64,000 bases of DNA, taken from the NCBI RefSeq assembly GCF_051401765.1, contig NC_135071.1, positions 16,222,961 through 16,286,960 of the forward strand, written 5' to 3'. Under the pieces are notes generated by a model. That model did no database searches. It saw only the letters and a program-made list of their open reading frames with translations, and had not been told where the DNA came from. This document shows, in pieces, positions 11,281 to 23,400 of the stretch (position 1 is its first letter; the number at the start of each line of letters is the position of its first letter). The translations under genes were made by a program, and so were the position numbers. The DNA is from Calliopsis andreniformis (Eukaryota > Arthropoda > Insecta > Hymenoptera > Andrenidae).

Positions 11281-12119
11281 GAGTACATACCCAAGTACAA
11301 ACAAATTCTCGACAGCATCTGAAGTACAATCATCAAGTCATAATTCAGACTTATATTACTATTTCAATCTCGTACCTCGACTCCTCCTAGCACAAGAACG
11401 CAAAGATGCAAACGGTGTTCCCGCTCCAGTTCCCGATTTCCTAATCAATTCTCATCGGCTACACTTTCAATCACTGCTTAATTATCGTCTCCCAGAGACG
11501 CAAGAAGAAGGAAATCGAGCATAAACGACGTTGCAGGCGGGTACCCTTACAGATCCCCGGTTCGCGTTTATGACTTAAGTGGCAGAGAATTTATTACGTC
11601 GGTTTGGCGATTGTCAGAGGCCAGTGGCGAACGACGAGCGGGGGGAAAAGAAAAACCGGACGCGAGTTAAGCTCGCCTCGGAGCGCGTCGGCTTTCGTGG
11701 CTGCAAGAAAATCGAAACGAGTTCGGTTTCTCGATCGATCTCGCGCGCCACCGTATCTCTTATCTCCGAACCGGTTCGTCCCGCGGATCATCCTTCTATC
11801 TCGCGGCTACCCTTTATAGCGTGCCTCCCCGATGACTCACTGTGTATGCATAGGCGCAATTAATAACGAAGGGGCCACGTGAACGAAGAAAAACGCTCGG
11901 GGGGATTCTTTCGAGGCAATCGACGACTTAAAGCCTACGGTGAATCGATTTAATTGCAGAATCGGCCGTCTTTGTGCTCGCTGATTATGCCAAGGGCTGC
12001 GTTGTAATCGAGTTAAAAGGTGGTGCAGATTGTTAAGAAGAATACCTTAGAGATGGCAATGTGAGGCTTCGTTGGCTGCGATCTTGTGAATTGTTAGCAG
12101 AAAGTTTATAAAGAGTAAG

Positions 12120-12290
12120 TAGATATTTGAATATAGTTACTTAAAATTTGGAAATTTGCATGCTTGGATTCTTGAGAATTTGTAGACTTTGGTACCTGAG
12201 TGCTTGAATATCGAAATATTTTAATGTTTGAAAATTTCAGGGTTTCAGTACCTGAATATTTCAAAACCTGTATACTTAAAGATTTCAGTA
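12120..12290. repeat. Degenerate TTTGAATATT-type low-complexity block
   Basis: Irregular alternation of TTGAAT, ATATTT and TTCAAA words, one of about twelve such blocks scattered through the introns. It is non-coding and gives spurious Ser/Ile/Phe-rich frames. Confidence 0.7.
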
Positions 12291-15200
12291 TTATTCCACT
12301 AAATCCTTCACCATATCCTAACTCTATATTTTGCATCAGTGAATATTGCCCAAACCCAGAGCCAATTATCGTCGTCCCGAAACGACTTATCGCGCCAATT
12401 CCCCAGCGAGGAAAGCAGTTCCGTGGACCGGATCGCCTGTCGACCAGGAAACAAAAAGGATCGCAGTTTCTCCCGATGAGAATCTTCGAGGCGACGGGTC
12501 TTGTTCGACGTTTTGCTCATTAAGATTCGCGACGGCCTCGCGCTTCCTCGGAACCGAAGATTTCGCAAGAGCAGTCAGGTTCTAAGGAACAGCGTAACTG
12601 AATTATCCCAGGAACCCGCGGCTCGAGGATAAATCGATTCGCTTTGTGGCGAGAGTACGCGACTTCCAATTTTCCCGACTGCAGCGGGCCCTGATTGATG
12701 GCGACGTTAACGTTGTCTGCTTATGAATGTTTGAATAAGGAAATCCTTGAAGGAGCAACGTTATTGAAATTGTTATTTACTGTCCATGCAAATTATCCTG
12801 GAGAGGAAGTGTCTTGTACGTTGTCGAGTGACGAGTATTGAGCGGCTGAAATAAATTACAGTAAAGTAGGGCCTATACCCTTAGGTCCATCGCTGCTCGG
12901 TTGAAAAAGGCCTCGATCTTCGGGAGAAATATTATCCAAGCTCCTTCAGTCCCATCGAGAATCTACTAACGTAAGTTCTGTATGTCTTGGCTCCTTATTC
13001 TGGGATTATTGTGTCGATTCAATATTGTCTCTTCAAATATAATACCTCTACTTCAGACTTTACTTTATTCTACTTTATTCTGTGTATGCCTTATCATTCC
13101 CACAGCACTGGGAACCTTGACTCCAGTTCTTGGAAATCGCGATCCCTTCCTGGAAATTCTGATTTATTTAGGTACTTATCGCTCCTATTAGTTATCTCTT
13201 GAGTCTTCTTTTTCTGTTATTTAATAGGTAGATACTGTGGTATGCTTCTATAAATTGGTATCTATTTTATGAGATTCACTGTGGACTGTTTTTGGAAGAG
13301 TGTTGAGCAGGAATTTTGGAGAATATTCGTAGAATAACTCCACTTTTTAATAGTTCTACCATAAAAATTCAGTATCCTCTATTTTCTGCGACACAAATCA
13401 ATTGAATCCTTCTTCCATATAATATTCGAACAGTGAGTCCACGAGGGGCAACAGAACCCCACCAAAGTGCCATCAATCAATCATAAAAAGGATGACAAAG
13501 CAGCCCAAAGTATCGAATTTGTTCTCCAACGATTCCTCATGCCACTGCACCTTCAAATCCCCTCCCATCCATCCAATTACACAAATTCTACCCATGTCAC
13601 GCGTCGAACTCCCTGACAGTCTTGCCCGCGAATTTCGCTATCTCCCATCTAAACAGACATCAGAGCCCTGCAACGAGGCATCGAGTCGATGGTATCGATG
13701 CATCATCCGCTAATGTGTACATTACACGTCGAACGTCTCGGGTGGCAGACAGTCGTCTCATCATCCCCTTTGTCCGCCGCCGCGCCTGTTATCATCCTCC
13801 TCGGGCTTCCACCGACGAGATCGACGCTTCCACTCGTCGTCGTCCACGTAACCCGCATTTGAGGATAGCCAGACAACCTGGCAACGTCGTAAGACCCATT
13901 CGTCCACCTTCTGCCCCCTCTCATCTGTTACCTGTCCAACGTTCCCCACCGTGTTGCACCTGGCACGTCTCTGTTCCTCCACCTCGAGGACTCCGCTTGT
14001 CCCTGTTCGTCGATGCACGCAGACGGCCAGGTAAACGTAAACCTGAGGCCCTAGCGCACCGTCACTTCACGCTCGGTTCTTGAATCAGTCGAGGCGACGC
14101 AGTCGAGCCGTCTGGTCGACCTTCCTTCCTACATCTCGATCGCGAGCGCTGGATCCAGGGACAGGGTCCCACGAAGGAGGTTTCAGAAATTTTGGCGGAG
14201 GAGTTCCATCTCTGGTCTTGACACTCAAGTGAATCGGTTGGGGTCTGCGTTGGGAGCTAGTGAGGTGAGTGTTTTTGGAGGGTCTGAGGGTTCTTGGGGA
14301 TTTAGGGTCAGTGGAGTTTGAGGGTCTCTGTAGAAAGAATTATGAATCAAAGGGGAAGTTTTGGGTATTGAAATAATGTGAGGCTTTAGGGTAATTGGGA
14401 GGTGTGGGTGTTTTCTGAATTAAGATAATTTGGAAGATGAGCTGCTGTAGGTGGGACTTGGAGATGTTGAATGTTGTGTTTCAGTTCTTGCTGCTTCTGA
14501 TTTGGAGAATCTGTTCTCTTGAAGATTTCTGAATTATTGAGGTGCAATTGGAATTTGAGCCTGTGAGTGCTGATTTGTAGAGAGAGGTAGAGTTTAAACT
14601 TTCGCTTTGCTGAGTTTTATTTCACATTTGGAGTTCTAAATTGAAGGATTTTTGAATTCTTGAGCAATTCTTGCTTTGGGGACCTGTCCTAAATTCCTTC
14701 CAGAAACTATGTTCAAACTAGGTAAACCTTGCTAATATTGAATGCGTGTTGAGACCTTCAGTTAAGGAAGAAGTGAGCCTATTTGGGAAACCACTGTCAC
14801 GAAGATACTAGTTGACACCGATTTATCCTCCGTGAAATTAGTCGTCAGATTACTACAGCTCTGGGAATCTTCTTGTTTGAGGTACTAAATCCTAAGTAGG
14901 TGAATCTTGGAAACTGTGAGAATCTTCGCCATTGTCTCCTAAATTGCTACTCTACTAACATTCAATCATCTCTTGAATCTCCTCCAAAAATTCCAATTTG
15001 AAGATCCTCTCCATTTTCTTTAAGAATGATTTCCTCTCCAAACTGACTTCAAGAATTTACATCACTACGATCTGTCAGATCTCTCTTCAATCTCCTTCAC
15101 TCAGAATCTTCATCTTATCTTCAAGCATCTCCCAAGAATAGAACTCCATATAAAATTTAAAAAAGAAAAAGAAAACAGAAACTTTCTATCAACCAATTGA

Positions 15201-17259
15201 ATTCTTAAAAATAATTTATCAATGAAGACAGAGTACACAAACTTTATAGCGTCTTGTAAAAGTTATATCAGAATCGCGAGCCTTTGTTTACACTCGCCTT
15301 TGCTAATCAGCGAGATAACACGTTCCATCGGTCCCGTTCTCGAGCCTCGATTGGCGATCGATTTCATAACGCTCTCAACGATTATCGATTGACGGTATTT
15401 CCAGCGATATTCGATCGGCCTGGCACAAGAGACCAGTCTGTTTCGAGATTTTTTTATGCGTACTGCAACAGGGCCGCCCCGTTTCCTCGCCGCCTCTGCG
15501 TTTCTCTCGACTATTTTTGCGCAGCGGAAATCGTACAGCCGCCTCGATGCAGTTTCCCTTGTGCCGTGAGTAGCGATTGCAATTCATTAGAAGAAAACGA
15601 CATTCACTAGCTGTCACGTCACACATAGTGTAACGTCAGGGGATCTCACGTTACATTCTATAACTTATTTTTCTACGTCTAGCAAAACTTCCCATTTCCT
15701 AACACCTTAACAAATATTTCTTCATAGAACTGGAATTTTGCCATATCGAATATTCTCACAAAAAGGAACTTTCGTCTGAAAAAGCTTCTAGGGATCAAAA
15801 ATCGTAAGAAAGAACTTTGCATTTCGTTCCAGCTTACTGTGTGCAGCGTCGTTTCGATTAAGAAACTTCGAGGCGAGTGTGTGTCTGATGAAATCTCGAC
15901 CGTAGAGAAATCATTAAAGCCGCGACTCGCAACTCGTTCCAGGTGCGTGCATTATGCGCGTGCAGATGCACGTGCACCGACTGATCCGCTTCTATTTCTC
16001 TCCCCCTTCGGTCCATTCGATCGGCCTGTTTGTTGTCGTGCTACCGAGGCGAGCATCTTAATTGCCGGGAGCATCGAAGTCAGCGACGCTGTTTCGCAAG
16101 AGGCTTAGACGATCTTGGTATTATTGAAATTTATCGAAGGCGATTTGTTTGTCAGCTTGAAATACACTGGGTGACTCACAAGTAGGGACGATCGAGCATG
16201 GAGCAGTAGAACACGTTTCCTTGAGCTTCGTTTCGCATCTTGAGCACGATATAATATTTCATTTATTATCTGTTTTCCAAGTTCTGGATAACTATGCAAA
16301 TTGACGGGATTCTCACAAGGAATATAAATTTTGGTTGCCTTTTTAGGCAATTAGTGTGACAGGTTTAGTAGTTAGTAGATGTCTCAGAATCTTAGCTTTA
16401 GGGGATTTCTATCATAATTGAAGAATAAATTGAGGTTGGAAATATTCTTACTAGGTAAAGATATTATATGCTTCTTTTACGAAATTCTACTATTTTCTAT
16501 AGGAATTAGATTTCTGTGGAATTGAGATTCTGTGGATATTCTATAGAACTTCTGTACAAATTCTGCAGACTTTTGTATCACCCTATACGCCAAGAACCTC
16601 TGGAAAAATGAATCCTTGTGGATTATGCAGATTTTCACTCTCCATTTCGCGGGAGATTAAACTCACCCAATTATTAATATAATTTCACAGATTATTCCAA
16701 AGATAAGAAACCAACTTTTTCCTTCTTTGTTTCTTATCTTCTGACTGATACCAAGGCGCGAACGTGCCGTGCTATAATAATGCTCAGTTAATCACCCAAC
16801 AGCGTTCTTTGTTGAACATTTATTAGCACTTTTCAGCATGAAGGCGAAAACTCGTGATTAGTCTTCTGAAACCTACAAAAAAATAAGATCACGATCGACG
16901 TTTTTCTTCCAAAAAAAATATCCAAAGATCATAGATCACCAGTGGACGCAAAACGGAAGTCGAGGAGCGACTAGAACGCCTTTAATCGTAGATAATAATC
17001 AACGTTATCGCGGTTCGGTCGCGGTTTCTGCGCTTTTCGTTATTGTTTTAGCGAACAGTTGCAATCCCGACCTCGCTCGTTTCGCAACGATCTGTGTCGC
17101 TGTCGAGACATTCGAAATCATATTTATTGTTTCACGTTTCTTCAAAGTTTTTCATGTTCTTTTTGCCTTGCCCCTAATGTTGTGTACCAATTTTTCAATT
17201 GGAATTCGGTTATTCAGTACTCTACTATATTTGAAAATTAAAAAATTATTGAGTTAAAT

Positions 17260-17520
17260 ACTCTGAAGGTTCCAATACTTCAAAAAGATTAGTACTTGAA
17301 TAACAGAATATTTGGAAATTTAAATTTGAACCTTCAAATATTCTGTTTAAATTTAAATTTAAATTTAATTTTTATTCAAAGTATTTAGATTTAAATTTGA
17401 ACCTTCAAATACTTAACATTTAAATTTAAACTCTCAAATATATAGTATTTAAATTTAAATTTGAACCTTCAAATATTTAATATTTAAATATTCAATACAA
17501 AACGTTTGAATATTCGAAAT
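17260..17520. repeat. TTTAAATTTGAACCTTCAAATA repeat block
   Basis: Several copies of TTTAAATTTGAACCTTCAAA, separated by TTAAATTTAAAT spacers, give a self-complementary AT-rich array of about 260 bases. It is more regular than the other TTCAAATA-type blocks. Confidence 0.75.
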
Positions 17521-19052
17521 GTGGAAAACTTAGAGGCTCACAATTTGAAATCTCGTCTCAATTAACGCTCTGCTATAAAATCCTAAATAAAAGAGGCTAA
17601 CAATAAGAATAATTGAATCTCTGCTAATCGAGGTTCTGCTATTCATGTAAAATCTCAGCTCCAATTAGTTCCAACAGATTCCTTCGAAAAAAGTCTATAA
17701 GAAACTTCTTTTTTCCTGCTCATTAAAACGACCCTGCCCCCCCTCGACGACAGTCCTCACGCACCGTCTTGTAGTTTCTGACTCGGTTCAGCGTCGCTGC
17801 TCTCTCGGCTACGTCTAACTGTTCATTCTGTACGGTATCCCAGCGCCGACTGTGGGAATCCATATTTTTTAACCGGTTTGATCGTTTCTTCTTATCGTCC
17901 ACTCGAAACGCTCCTTTCACCGTTCAGCTGAACTGCCACCGTGAAATTTGAACCGAAGACATCGATCCACATCGAATCGCTTAATACATGGACTCTGGGA
18001 CCTGCCCCGATCCTCGATTGAGATTTTATATTACTTAACTCGAGCTTAACTGCCATGTTACTCGTGCACCGATGACAGCTCTATTTACAGGAAAAATGCT
18101 ACCGTGAAATGAATGCAAAGTGGAATGATTCCGCTCGAGTCAGACATGGAAAAAATAGGGGCAATCAGCGTGATGAGGAGATGGAGAAAAAGTTGAATGA
18201 GCAGACAGTTATGAAATGTTTCCTGCGTGCTATAAGTCACATGTAATTGGTTTAAATTGTAGTAATTATAATTGTTTAAAATTTTTGCAGTACGTGTAGG
18301 TAGTATTCGAGTGGAATTCAGAGAAGAAAATTTATGTTAAGTGATTGGTAATCCCTTAGATCCTTAGCAGATGAAGTTCCACAGATTTAACAAGAGTCAC
18401 GGAGATTTTAACGAGCCTTCGATAAAAGTGGGATGTCTCTCATTCGCGAGAGGACTATTAATGGCATTAAAGCTTCCTGGAATAGGCCATCACATCTGTC
18501 TTTTACATGGAATTACAACTCTATCACATTCAAATTTCACGATCAACTTTATCTTTATAGCAGTGTAAAAGCAACTTTCTAGGTGTCATTTTCCTGAAAG
18601 CATACTTCGCCACTCTTATCGTCCCAGAATCCCCATAAATGAGAGTTCAATGACGCAATCCCATAGACGAGATTTAATTTCTACTCTTCATAGTCTGCGT
18701 TAAGTGAACATTTCGTTCAACTCGTTTCTCCATGGTTCTCAATTTTATTTCCGTTTTATTAAATCTGAGGGAATTCTTTAAACACAACTCGTCCACAATT
18801 CCTCTGGTGACTCTAGCAAAGAGAACGAACGGAAACGTCGTGGTCATTGCCAGTCGAGGGCAATGGGTCACGCAAAGCGCGTGATGAGAAAAAAGAACAA
18901 TGTCACTGGGCCAGCTGGTCACTCCAGTAGCCTGATCTGAATCTTAATCAGTCTTGGAAAAGTAGTGTGCTAGCCTTCAACATTATTGGGTCGCCTTCGT
19001 TAATTCTATAATGAGTCAAACGAATTCTTCTAAGTTCCCAGTGTGGTCTACA

Positions 19053-19260
19053 TATTAGGTTGATGCATAAATTCATGCCACAACAGTTCTTTCTCTTCTC
19101 TTCTTGGGATTCTTAATACACATCGAAACATATTATTACTATTATTATATCAGATATGTTATAATTAGAAGCAAGTTATAAATAGAAGCAAGAAACTATC
19201 ATTATTTTATAATATAAAAAAGTGAAAAAATAATGTGGCACGAATTTATGTAAGTAAGTA
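19053..19260. mobile_element. Mariner-like MITE
   Basis: The left end TTAGGTTGATGCATAAATTC resembles mariner terminal repeats (TTAGGTTGG.. ATAAGT type) and is preceded by TA. The right end, read in reverse complement, gives ACATAAATTCGTGCCACA, which matches ATAAATTCATGCCACA on the left. The body is about 200 bp of AT-rich DNA with no transposase. Confidence 0.65.
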
Positions 19261-20529
19261 TCAATTCAATGGTAGTAACAGGTGCCTAATAAAAAATTCA
19301 CGACTTTTAAATTTAGACTAATTCCTGCAAATCATTCACCAATATTTCCTCATAGAAAATAGTAAAAGTCGAATCCTATGAAACTTGTGATCCCCCTGTA
19401 TCACGTAAAGGAAACATAAAATCGATATTGCCCTATTTCTTTCTCCCCTCGACTATCACACAAAACAAACGACAAAGTCTTTAGTATAATTTCCCAATAA
19501 GACCATCAGAACCATAAAATCCAATTAACGATTCGACGTACGCATCTGCACGTAACTAATTGCCCGTGATGGGAGCCTCGTTTCGTTTATCTCCTAGAAG
19601 AAATTGAAAGTTCCTTCGACCCCTGTCAGTTCGCTTTCGTCGGACCCGCGGTTCCCCGAAAGGTAATTTAATTTGCTGGAACGTCGGGCTGCAAAAGCGA
19701 GCCCGACGCAATTAACTGGTCGCAAAGATTGAAGCTCAGAGGCACGGGCGAGTCGCGTTCGAGCCGAAGGGAACGACTCGATCCGCCGGGGTAGTTTTAC
19801 GATCTTGTTTACGTCCAGCCTTTCCGGTGCAAGGAACGCGAATAATATCTCGATGGTATCGCAAGCTGAGAGCCGAGAAAGCTCTGGATTTCTGGATCCC
19901 GCCGCGGAAATTACGCTGCTCTACCCAGAGCCCGCGATATTCTCGTGGAATCGCGTTCCCTCGCGAACGCGCTGGGAAATCGAGAGAAATGGTCGACTCG
20001 GTGTGGAAATAATGATATCCAAACAGTAGACATTATTTATACAGTGTGCTGGATTTAAGTGCGCCGCCGAGCGAGCTTGCTCCAGCCTGCAATTGCAGAG
20101 CTCAATTTCTGAGGGGTTCTTGCAGCTGTTTTATTCGGATAATTGGAGTATGATATTAGAGACATAGAGGGCGATAGTCAGGATTTTTTATTTGAATTTT
20201 AATTAGGCTTAGTGACAGGGATACTTCATTTACAAAGTCTGATTTTTAAATTGTTTGTTCATCGAGTTCTCAAATATTCGAATCTTTTTCAGTATTACAT
20301 TCATCAGGTATTGACAGTTCTTCATTCCTCCTCAGAAAAGAGCTTTCATCCCCCTTAGAAATCACAAATAATAAAAGAAGAGAAAAAAACGTGCCCTCAT
20401 ATTCCACCCTAACACAGAATCTAAAACTCATCTTCCACACCCTCTTTTCCCCAGCCTCCCACATGTTCACGGTCACGTATCAAAGCGGAGGTTTGATCAA
20501 GAAGAATCGTCTGTTCGTTTTTGTTGCAG

Positions 20530-20738
20530 CGTTCCGAAAAAGGCGAGCAACCATGGAATCGTGGCTGAGCGACGTGCAGCGCGTGAGAATTCCACGGCCG
20601 AAATTCGGCAGCGGGAACTCTGTCAGACGGTCGAACTCGACGGCGCAGCACGTGCGACCGGAAGTGCACTCGAGGCCGAGCCAGGACGTGGCGAAAGCCA
20701 CGGAGGAGCTCCGACAGGCGCTCCAGGACAAGCTCTGA
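20530..20738 (+). CDS. Probable plus-strand coding exon nested in dysc intron 9; unknown product
   Basis: A strong acceptor (TTTTTGTTGCAG) precedes CGTTCCGAAAAAGGCGAGCA and then an ATG at 20,553 in good context (CAACCATGG). The frame runs 61 codons to TGA at 20,736-20,738. It starts MESWLSDVQRVRIPRPKFGS and ends with a likely helix, DVAKATEELRQALQDKL. Third codon positions are strongly G/C in this frame, in contrast to the AT-rich surroundings, which favours real coding on the plus strand. The frame is also open from the acceptor to the ATG (FRKRRAT), so this may be the last exon of a longer spliced protein rather than a complete short gene. The peptide is basic, Ser/Arg/Pro-rich and has no domain I recognise. 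Upstream exons were not identified; a possible donor, GAGGTGAGTG near 14,263, could end a 5' exon, but that is speculative. Confidence 0.5.
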
Positions 20739-21048
20739 CGGAGGAACCATCGCTGAGGGGCACCGTAATTCATCGAGCCGAGCGAATCACCCTTCGAGGA
20801 TCGTCGACGAACGCGGACGAGCGCCCCGACGTCGAGCGTCCCTCTTCAGGTGGTTCGAGGACGAGCCGTCTCTTTGCTATCTTCACCGCGACGGAGTTGC
20901 TGCTTCTCATACGAAACGGACAATCGAGTTCGGCGGGGATCGAACCGGGTTCAATGAATCGGTTTGAACTGTGCGCGAGAAGGGGAGAAGTGATCGAGAC
21001 GCGTCACTGTATGGGGAACTGGGGATGCTTCGACTCGAGGAGTGTACA

Positions 21049-21598
21049 GTAGGGTGGAATGGAATATCTGTGATTTTTAGACGAGATTGCATCGAGCTTC
21101 TTTTTTTGAGTACTTAGCTTTGAGATTTGGTGCTTGATCTTCGATTGGCGACGTCAGTTTGTGAACTCGCTAATGGTGACCATACGTCAATTTTAGTATG
21201 AATTTAAGGGTGAAATACATTCATTTGGGATTATGGTATTGTAAGCATGAAGTAGATTTAGCGCCACGTCGTCAGTCGAAGATTACAGCTTTGAATTTTT
21301 GTTTTAGAGATATGTCTGTGTCTGACTTCGCTTAATCTACTGTCGCTGTTGCGCCTGACCTGGCTACGCGTCGACAGTAGATTGAGCTTAAGTCAGACAT
21401 ATTTTACGCGACTTTAGGCTTATGTTTTATAATTAATAACTCGAAAATGAAGTCTCGAGCACAATTTTTTCATTATTGATTTTTGTGTCATTCAACTATG
21501 TAGAACTATTTTTATACAATTTTTGAGGATTTAGAAGCTGAAGAACATTCGAGTTCTAAGATGTTTGAGAAGTCAGACGATTTTTATTCCACCCTAGT
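21049..21598. mobile_element. MITE with GGGTGGAAT ends (second copy of the family), containing an internal hairpin
   Basis: The left end is TA then GGGTGGAATGGAATATCTGTG. The right end is TTTTTATTCCACCC then TA, so there is a clean TA duplication with about 9-12 perfect terminal bases and weaker matching inward. The element is about 550 bp, with no transposase. It contains a strong internal inverted repeat at 21,310-21,402. Confidence 0.7.
21310..21402. repeat. Internal hairpin of the 21 kb MITE
   Basis: Arm 1 (21,310-21,345) ends GCTTAATCTACTGTCG. Arm 2 (21,372-21,402) begins CGACAGTAGATTGAGC and ends GTCAGACATAT. The arms pair over about 30 bases with a 5-6 base bulge (a duplicated GTGTCT on the left) around a 26-base GC-rich loop. 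Confidence 0.8.
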
Positions 21599-23199
21599 AT
21601 ACAGTAGCATATTGATTACATGTAATGGATATGTTGATAATGTTATGTCAAGATGTTGTTTAGCTGTATTTTAATTAAATTTGATAGTACTATAGACAGT
21701 ACAAAATTTAGTGTTCGTGAGGATCGTGTCAACAATATTTATCACTATTCTAAGCTCTACCAGGGCAAACAACAATACAGTTCAATTTAAACGGAAGCAT
21801 TCACAAAGTATTGATCTACCGAAACTGCCCAAGCGTCGCTCGAATAATCAGAGCTCTACTATACACGAGAGCCTCTGTTTCGAATCTACATATCTACACG
21901 TGTAAGTGTCAGTATTAATAATCAACCTTGAATATATCATTTGTAAAGTTAATGAAGACTTAGCAAGGTCCATTTATATTCACGGCCCTTTTATATTACT
22001 TATCTAGTGTAACAAAGAACGAGCTTCTATTAATTATTGTAACATGTACAAACGATACCTGCATATAAAACAAAACTGAGGATATCCACGACCATCTTTT
22101 TCTTAATCAAAACCTTCCACTAGCAGCATTTTAACTCCCTATAAAATATTATCTCCCATGAGAACACTTCTATGTAGAAAGGAATATTAACCCCTAATTG
22201 ATATTGCGCTGGAGTTATAACAGAGCACAATGTGATCACTGATATTTCATGAGAAAAGATAATTCATAACTTTGTAAATTAGTCTCGCATATACAGGGTG
22301 AGTCACGCCACTGCACGCCTCAATTATCTTGTAAATTATTTGTTGCATGAAAAAATACTTTAATCGAAAATTGTTTAGTATCGATAGTACGTTTCTTTCG
22401 TTATGAAGCAACTTTCGTTTTTGAAACATTTTGTCATACAATAAATAGTTTACAAGGAAATTCAGGCGATATAATTACTTGAAGTACAAGCTAGTATAAA
22501 TACTATATTCTGCAGCCTTGTATTAACTAAGGGCTTAAAAAATTTGATCTCATAAAACTTCCCATCCTCAAGGTCCACGATCCTCGATCCTCCCCCCTTC
22601 ACGATCTCACGAGGAAAAAGGAAAATCGAGGGAGGCCTTCCCCCAATCTCAAGCTCTTCTTCAAGGATATCAAGAGCTATTCGTGCTCGGTCGTCGATCC
22701 CTTCCCAAGGCCGACGGAGGTCCATCCACGCCGACCATTGAGGAATAGAGACATTTCGCGGTCGCTATCTCTACGTCATGATCGATCGCGCCTCGATAAT
22801 TAATTCAGGTTCGGTAGACCTTCTTCAGCTGGTTCCAGGATCTCGTCGAGGCGATACGCGTGTGTACAAGCGAGTGATATACGCGGCGCGGGGAACACGA
22901 GTCGACCTGGCGTGATCAACGTCCATAAATCGAGTTCGTTCGAGATGGACCCGTGAGAAGATCCAGTCGATCGGTCTCGATCACCTGGATGGGAACGAGA
23001 TCCCGTCAGCGGTGGGATGGATGTGCGGGGAATCAATATGATAAGCCTGATGCTAATTTCTGATGCTATCTTCCAGCACTTTTTATTCGAACCAAATGGA
23101 GGCGAGGATCAGTCTGCGTTAACCCTCTCGTGAGAGGAGATTCAAAACTGACTGCTTTTATGCATTTTAAGAAACTTCAGTCATTAAGAAACTTGTTAA

Positions 23200-23400
23200 G
23201 ATACTTCAATGCTCGAAAATTCTTCAATTTTTATAAATTTTAATAAGTAATTCAGTTTTACTTTAATATTCAAGAATTTGAAAAATTGGAAAATTTAATT
23301 CGAAATTCAAATTTCAATATTTCATTATTCGACAGTTTTATAACTTCATGGTACGAAAATTTGAAAATTCGAATATTTGAAAATTATTCAACAAATGAAA
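23200..23400. repeat. TTCAAATA/TATTTGAA low-complexity block
   Basis: Degenerate AT-rich words (GAATATTTGAAAATT, TTCAAATTTCAATATT) with no coding signal. It is the same class as the other intronic blocks. Confidence 0.7.

Noticed and set aside
13622..14083. 153-codon plus-strand frame, Arg/Pro-rich
   Set aside because: Composition-driven; the minus strand is also open. A donor-like GAGGTGAGTG near 14,263 is noted but unsupported.
16170..16200. CACTGGGTGACTCACAAGTAGGG, similar to a repeat terminus
   Set aside because: Single end only; no mirrored copy or target duplication.
20925..20945. tRNA T-loop-like GGTTCGATCC on the minus strand
   Set aside because: No A-box, anticodon arm or acceptor pairing around it.
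22290..22320. TACAGGGTGAGTCACGCC, resembling a transposon end
   Set aside because: No inverted partner was found nearby, so it is at most a fragment.
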